From positions 6,262,001 through 6,326,000 of the forward strand of contig NW_023503972.1 of assembly GCF_014529535.1 (NCBI RefSeq): a stretch of DNA of 64,000 nucleotides. The letters run 5' to 3'. This stretch comes from Bradysia coprophila. Its lineage: Eukaryota; Arthropoda; Insecta; Diptera; Sciaridae. Shown piece after piece: positions 57,955 to 64,000 of this stretch. Every line of letters begins with the position of its first letter. The first letter of the stretch is position 1. A model generated the notes under the pieces. The model was not told the origin of the DNA and ran no database searches. It saw nothing but the letters and a program-made list of their open reading frames with translations. The position numbers and the translations under genes were made by a program.

Positions 57955-58240
57955 GTTCGATGGTATATGGTCAAAAAAAGTGAAACTAACCATACTTTTT
58001 CACACATGGGCCGGACTCGCGCCACATATAACCTCAACGTAATGACCAAAAATGTAAAAATAATGACTCAATCAAGATTTTATCTTACGGTTTATGTTTT
58101 TCGAATCACCGTCACCTAATTACAATGTATTGCTGAAGATGGCAGTATACTGATTATTAAATGATATTCGCAGCAATTTCGACCGGATCTATCGTTTTTA
58201 AACGGTTGTTATTGCCTTCCGTGGATCGTGATTACGTTAA
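57955..58240. repeat. Conserved distal upstream block, unit C
   Basis: Matches 46620-46930 and 52300-52580 (ttcgatggtatatggtcaaa, gactcaatcaagattttatc, ggatcgtgattacg). It lies 0.8 kb upstream of paralogue C, the least interrupted of the three. Confidence 0.65.
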
Positions 58241-59330
58241 ATATAATAGCTTGTAATTCTGTCGTAATTTAGATGAAAAACAAATTTCCGGTGAAAACAA
58301 CAAAAGAATTTCCGGTAATTCTTTTAATAATTCTTTGGAAATTGTGTTTCTTCCGCATTACGGTCGACTAGTCGGTCGATTCTAATATTTTCCGCGCATT
58401 GTAGGACTGCCGACTTAATTCACGCCGTAAGTGCGGTCGAAATTCAAAATGGAAAGTGCGGAGGTCTTTCTAACGTAGCGTCATTTTCATACAATGAAGC
58501 GTTGAAATGCATTTTTCGGTTCACTTTTTCATCGAATCGTTCACTTAAAATTCAAATTTTAGGCACACTAACGGCGTGAATTTATCGAGTTTTCAAAGAG
58601 TAGGGCCAAAATTATTTTTATTTTATTCTTCATGTGCAGTCATTTTGGCCTAGGACTTATATTTTGATGCGAAAAGCTTATTAATACAAAAAGTGCTATT
58701 GTCTGGTTTACTTTTCTTTCATACCAAGGTCATGCCACCATACAAAATTTCAAAAAAATTTCTCATACTTTGGTCGCTTTCCATGAAAATTTTGTTAAAC
58801 ACACTCATCATGTCCGGAGCGATAGCGGATGACTTGACGCAGTCTAACCCAAAAAGAAAGAACGAAGAAATTTTTTTAAGGCTACTATGTCCAATATCAC
58901 AACAAAATTAATTTTAAAATATTCTCATTTGAAAAACAAAGAAAATCACACGCCTACCAAAGTGCTCGGGAGCCGGAGATATTGCGTTTTCTTGTATATC
59001 TGTTCTTGAACATCTGCCACTTTGCGACGCAGATTTTTTTGTTATTATTTTTTTTTTGTTAAACTAATTGGGTGTAAAATTTAATTTTTGCGTGACGAAG
59101 CTGAAAGCGTCAACTCTAGCGATCATTCATTCATTTTAGAAATTGTACTTCAAAGACTGCGTCACACTTTTCTCGTAGAGATTTTTGTTGGGATTACAGA
59201 TTACGTGAAATGTAAAACAACGAGTGTGCCTCAATGAATATAAACTTCCCGTACATTCATTCCCGTGTGCTCAACAAAATTTGTGGGTGTCATAACCTAT
59301 TCCTTCATAACCTTGGTTGGAACCGCGCTG
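58241..59330. other. Intergenic, no gene seen
   Basis: No supported coding region. A frame at 58693-58911 is open but has no recognisable content. Confidence 0.35.
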
Positions 59331-59935
59331 TTTATTTCAAGGTTCTGAAGAACCAGGTTAACTCACTTTTGAGTTGATCACGAGTGCGGTGAAACCAAGG
59401 TTCTGAAAGAACAGGTTATGGGTGTCTTATGGGTGACACACAAATTTTGAAAAATAGATGCTTTTTGTTGAACAGACTAATTACAGATTTTTTGAAATGT
59501 CAACTTGATAAAAACTTTTTTTTCTTCAAATTAACATTTCAAACAATCTGCAATGAGTCTGTTCAATAAAAAGCATCTAATTGTCAAAATTTGTGTCACC
59601 GCCTTCGTGATCAACTCAGAGTTTTCTTAACCTGTTCTTTCAGAACCTTGGGTGAAACACAAATATTGACAATTTAGACCAAGGTTCTGAAAGAGCAGGT
59701 TAACACACCCACGAGGGCGTGTGACACCGAAATCGATAAACGCACTCAGTACAGATTGTGTGTGAAATCAACTTGAAGAAAATGGTTTGTAGGAAAATTC
59801 GGAATTTTGTTTTTGTTACGTTCCCTTTTTTATATAAACTTCGTAGCCGCTGAACTCAACTTGTCTGCCACCGCCTTCGTGATCAACTCAGAGTTGTCTT
59901 AGCCTGGTTCTTTCAGAACCTTGATTTAGACGGGT
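59331..59935. repeat. Nested palindrome of AAGGTTCTGAAAGAACAGGTT repeats
   Basis: The motif ggttctgaaagaacaggtt, linked to gagttgatcacgaaggcggt, occurs in both orientations at 59335-59420, 59610-59655, 59680-59705 and 59870-59930, plus 57760-57820 outside. 59440-59610 is a palindrome with arms aatagatgctttttgttgaa and its inverse. It appears to be several nested copies of one foldback element. Confidence 0.65.
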
Positions 59936-60154
59936 TTTGTTAAACACACTCATTGCAGATTGTGTGATGTGTCAACTTAATAAAAACAATTATTTTCCTT
60001 CGGCCACGGGCTGCAAACTTCGCACACGGTTGAATTTTTTTACTTTCGTCCCTTGTGATCCAAATAACCATTGTATGCTTGCTAAGAGGACCGAAAGTAA
60101 AGAAATGTCAATTCAAGAGGCGAAAGCGAAAGCTAAATGCGAAAGCCGAATGAC

Positions 60155-60350
60155 TATTTCACGGTTCGTGGACGAAAATGAGGTCAGTTTTGGATTTTTT
60201 CTGGGGTTTTCGTCCCTTTGCATGAAAAATTACATACGTAACTGTCTTCGACGATTGATTTGAGGCACTATCGCTTACAGATCTCATTTCGTTCGGTCCA
60301 AAACTATCGAAATTACCTAAAACGAATTGTCTAAGACACATAAGTAAAAA
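60155..60350. mobile_element. Foldback unit, cttcgttcgg-loop family
   Basis: Arms with cgacgattgatttgaggcac / acctaaaacgaattgtc surround a loop catttcgttcggtccaaaac. The left side has ttcgtggacgaaaatgagg. The same order of parts is seen at 3104-3277 and 40621-41445, with more divergence. Confidence 0.65.
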
Positions 60351-60706
60351 ATCTAATTCATGCAAAAGAATGCTTCCGAGTGTTTTTGTGCATTTGCATT
60401 ACCTTTTCTATGTTTAATGTACACTTTCGATTTGCATCACCTTCAGAGTTGTTTATATACTTTGAATTTGAATAATCCCGCCAAACACAACACGGTAATC
60501 AAACGTTTTATGTTGTGACTTCTCCAATCTTCTTTTTTGACCAATCCGACCAATCGCAAAAAATGTGAAGTGTGTGTGAAGCTGTCAAATGTTTTCATTT
60601 TTTTTTTTCGAGCAAAAAAAAACTTCCGCTAAACTTTGTGCAAAATAATGAGTAATTCGGGACGATCGGTATTTTCAAGCGATTAGAATAATAGAATTTC
60701 ATCAAA

Positions 60707-62905
60707 ATGTGGCACGAGGCCAGAAAGCAGGAGCGAAAAATTCGCGGTATGCTCGTCGATTATAGAAGACGAGCAGAACGGCGACAGGACTTTTATGAGA
60801 AAATTGTAAGTTTTTATGCGATGCGGTTTAACTGTGGCTTCGCTTTGTTTATTTTCGTACCTCATTTTCGTGTTAAACCACCTGCTGGGAATAAAAATAC
60901 CAGTCGTATTTATGAATCGAGGTCATGATGTGGAATCGTAATCGATGTGTCTTTGCTATTTCATTTCAGAAAGCCGATCCAACGCAGTTTATGCAAATCC
61001 ATGGCCGAAAATGTAAAATTCATTTGGACAATTTGGCGGTTGCAACAGCGGGAGAAAGTCCGGCAGTAATGCAAGTCGATACACATTCAATACTTCGTCC
61101 CCTTTCATTCAATTGATTTATCATCCCACATCGAAATCATTCCGTCTTGCCTTGGGTGGATGTGATAATCATTCGTTCGTTCTCCTTTTTTTAGGATGCC
61201 TTGGCAAGGCCAAATGGACAATCTAATTGATCGTTTTGATGGTCGTGCGTATCTGGACATTGATCGAATTCCTATTGTGCCAAAAATGAAAGAAACCGAA
61301 GATATCTCAGCAGACGAAAGACATTGCAACTATGAACGGTATAGGATTTTAGCCCAAAATGACTTCCTAGGTAGATACGATCACCTGTTCTGCAGGCTAG
61401 CTTTGTCTATGTCGTTCAATGAAACTAAAATTCGAAATTTTCTCGCCGGAAACCAGGAATTAGCGAAGAAAAGTATCTCCATCAACTGTATCTGGAGGAA
61501 CAGTTTGGCATCAATGCACAATTGGAAGCCGAGAAGCCGAAAAAGAAAACCGGTGTCGGCGCTGCGATTCCATTTACCTACGAAGACAGTGGTGACAGCA
61601 ACGTACCATTCACACAAACTATAGCCCAGGTAACAACGGCTCCATCGGTTGGTGAAAATGATGAATCTGACTCCGATCTGGACGTAGACGTAGCCATAGA
61701 TGTATCGAAAATTGATACCGCTCAGGCACACGAATTGAACGCCTGTGGCCGTCACTACGGCATGAAGTCGAACGATTTCTATTCGTTTCTGACAAAAGAT
61801 TCGGATGAGGCGGATGCACTGAAGCTAGCAAGGGAAGAGGAACAGGAGAAAATTATGTTGAGCGGACGAAAGAGTCGCCGAGAAAGACGAGCACAGAGGG
61901 AGAGACGATTTGCTGGTAGACCTATAAGTCCACCGAGCTACGCAGCAAAGGAAGACGAGCCAACGTTCAACGAGGATGATGAAAAGAATGACAGTGCAGA
62001 ATCGCGATCGTCGACACCCGAAAATTCTGGAAAGGTAAGCCCACGTTCGACGATCTGGTAAGCTGTCAATGTTATCGTTGATCTCCCATTCACAGATTAC
62101 GTACATCACCTCGTTCGGTGGAGAGGACGAACTTCAGCCGCATTCGAAGATTTCAATCAATTTCAAGAACCAGAAAAACCAACCATCAAATTCACGCAGT
62201 GAAATATCATCGCAGGGTGTCTCGTATGCCGATAAAGTTAAACAAAATCTGGAAAAGTTGCAAAAATTGAACAGCTCACGAGCCAGATCATCTGAGTCGC
62301 CAAAAAAACCATTAGCATATCAACGTCACGGTAGCAGTTCGAGGAGTCGTTCACGGAGCAGACGTTTACAAAATCGTTCCAGAAGCAGGCGTTCAAGGAG
62401 CAGACATTCAAGGAGTAGACGTTCAAGCAGTAGACGTTCAAGGAGCAGACGTTCAAGGAGATCTGTGTCTCGCCATAGAAGTTCCCGAACGAACTATCGA
62501 TCATCGTACAGTCGACCACAAAATCGACGTTCGTATTCATCGTCATCATCAACTCCGCCACCGACTCGTAGAAAATCCCGAAAATCATCCAGCTCATCCT
62601 CAACATCCTCCACAACATCATCATCCACATCGTCCAAGTCGATTGCATCCGATGCATCGAAATCGCGCAGCCGAAGTCCATTAGCTCGTTCTCGGTCCAA
62701 ATCGGTGCCGGTGAAAGTTGATGTGCCGATTGAACCGATTCAGCCAACGATTCAGACGATTCCAGTCGCAGTGAAAGAAGAACCAATGTCAATTGAACCG
62801 CAAGCACCAATCAAAAAATATTACGGCCGTCGAAAGGAGGACCTCAGCTCTGATGACGAAGTGGACGAAGACGATCGATCGATGGATACATCACAGCAGA
62901 GGTAA
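60707..62905 (+). CDS. CLASRP: CLASRP-like SR splicing factor (CLK4-associating)
   Basis: Five exons (60707-60805, 60970-61070, 61195-61370, 61457-62034 and 62096-62905) encode 587 residues in phase. CLASRP is a nuclear serine/arginine-rich protein that binds CLK kinases and affects alternative splicing. The start MWHEARKQERKIRGMLVDYR is the family signature. QIHGRKCKIHLD, ESPAVMMPWQGQMDNLIDRF, CNYERYRILAQNDF and FTYEDS follow in the known order. An acidic segment (ENDESDSDLDVDV) and a conserved KSNDFYSFLTKDS come next. An RS domain occupies about 395-530 (in the last exon) with RSRSRR repeats and a poly-Ser/Thr run. Intron 2 uses a GC donor. The frame ends at CAG AGG TAA, but GTAACA there is also a usable donor; splicing to 62970 would extend the protein to 63123. 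The conserved C-terminal domain of human CLASRP is not found, so the gene may run past the window. Confidence 0.88.
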
Positions 62906-62969
62906 CATTGATGTGGGATAGTAAGCTGACGAGTAATCTTTTTAACAATGAAATTTTCCAACTTCTTAG

Positions 62970-63123
62970 CTCCAATGTGGCGCCGTTGACGCATGCATCA
63001 TCCAGTACAAAGCTTGGTAAACAACTAACAACAAATGATAACAAAGTCAGTAAGAATAATTCAATTCAAGATCATGGCTCTATCGGTTTGGTCGTGTTGT
63101 TTCGGTGTGACATTCGGTCATAA
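62970..63123 (+). CDS. Possible alternative last exon of the CLASRP gene
   Basis: If the donor at 62902 (AG/GTAACA) joins the acceptor CTTCTTAG at 62969, phase is kept and 51 residues follow (SSNVAPLTHASSSTKLG, then DNKVSKNNSIQDHG), ending at 63123. The 67-bp intron matches the sizes of the others in this gene. The residues resemble no domain I know. Equally, the transcript could end at 62905 or skip to an exon outside the window. Confidence 0.35.
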
Positions 63124-63349
63124 CACGTTTGTAGTGGGCGGGGAGCGCGGAACAAATAATTGTCTCGCGGGTCTTTGATTCACTCTTAGGGCGAACATGT
63201 TATTTTGTAGAGCGGACGATTAGTGTGACAGACAGTGGAATTTGTTTTTTTCTTTATTTTAATGGTTTTTTCCATGCAGAGGGACATCTAATTACGAATA
63301 TCGTTCAAGAAAATTACATTTTCATGCACGCGTAGGGACCATGTAAAAT

Positions 63350-63625
63350 TTGTGTTTTCTTGACGACTGGTCGAATGAAATTTCCAGTGAGAAAAGTGCA
63401 GCATATTCTCTTCCGTGGTGAGAAAATAAAACTTTTCTCATTCGAGCTGTCACTTTGTTTATGTTTTCGAAAATATTACGGCGATTCGTGGAGAAAAACG
63501 GCAAAACACAACAAGCACGCATGAAAAACCTGTGGGAAAAAAAGGAAATTCCAACTCGAGCCGCAAACATCGCTCTTGTAGGAATTCCCTATTTTCTCCA
63601 CTCGGTAAACAAATAACTATTGCAG
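63350..63625. repeat. Dispersed element, inverted copy of 35222-35640
   Basis: Shares, in reverse complement, gacgactggtcgaatg, tcactttgtttatgtttt, caaaacacaacaagcacgcatg and aattccaactcgagccgc pieces with the earlier copy. It ends near gtaaacaaataactattgc. No coding frame is convincing in the remaining 63126-64000. Confidence 0.6.
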
Positions 63626-64000
63626 CTTGTGTTTCTGTAAAGTCCTCTGTAATATTACACGCAGTGTCGCACAAACGAGCCTAAAAAAAATGTTTTCTTC
63701 CCGGTAACCACATCAAAATCGCAGTGCTGCGAATTCTCGATTTCTCGGTGTTCAAATTTTTTTCCAAAACCAGGATTAGTTCTATGCCTGCACACAAAGC
63801 AGCAATTTCTTTGACGGTTATACGAAATGATTTTATCAATTTTTATTTGCGAAATTTGATCATAAACGACTGGCAATATTACAGTGACTGATGGTCAATG
63901 CTAATGTTTTGACTGTTTTGTTACTTACGTGAATTTTACAGAAATTACTTCTAAACGAGAGACCATGCGAAAGTCAGTAATGAGGCAATGGATTGCACGG

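Noticed and set aside
58693-58911. 72-codon frame upstream of CLASRP
   Set aside because: No recognisable features, no promoter or splice context, and AT-rich composition compatible with chance.

Overview
This is nuclear DNA of an insect. It is AT-rich, with introns mostly of 50-75 bp plus a few long ones, and it carries insect gene families: borealin, AA15 lytic polysaccharide monooxygenase, an ionotropic receptor, DUF1091/CheB-like secreted proteins, TIL-domain inhibitors and CLASRP. Borealin, the intronless divergent receptor and the DUF1091 cluster suggest a fly; a nematoceran such as a fungus gnat is my guess, and the species is not determined. About half the window is repeats, mainly palindromic foldback elements and MITEs.

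Layout. (1) 414-1578, minus: borealin. (2) 1.6-8.8 kb: no genes; a 1.4 kb foldback element with tandem repeats in its arms abuts a 1.6 kb element with inverted ends, followed by a perfect palindromic MITE. (3) 8.8-18.0 kb, minus: a prolyl oligopeptidase family made of an intact 11-exon gene with a predicted signal peptide, a stray fragment of exon 7, and a full-length second copy killed by one nonsense change and three frameshifts. (4) 21.3-24.0 kb, minus: a polyamine (spermine/acetylspermine) oxidase-type flavoenzyme. (5) 24.8-25.2 kb, minus: an intronless SleB-type cell-wall hydrolase, a bacterial family and the best candidate for horizontal transfer. (6) 29.1-37.2 kb, plus: AA15 LPMO, a divergent ionotropic receptor and a three-domain TIL protein, with repeats between. 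(7) 37.9-43.3 kb, minus: an alpha-arrestin (ARRDC-like) gene whose 2.8 kb first intron holds foldback units, one interrupted by a 5'-truncated non-LTR retrotransposon fragment with an RNase H domain. (8) 44.6-57.2 kb, minus: three intact DUF1091 paralogues with identical exon structure, spread apart by insertions, including a 2.4 kb foldback whose arms are minisatellites and whose loop contains a 5S rRNA-like sequence. (9) 60.7-62.9 kb or beyond, plus: CLASRP, an SR-rich splicing factor with a GC-AG intron.

These genes do not form one pathway. Several are secreted or surface proteins of the kind insects use for feeding, digestion and chemosensation (LPMO, prolyl peptidase, SleB hydrolase, TIL inhibitor, ionotropic receptor, CheB-like proteins); the rest are housekeeping (borealin, polyamine oxidase, arrestin, CLASRP). 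Exon boundaries were placed by hand from splice signals, reading phase and remembered family sequences, and no search was run.
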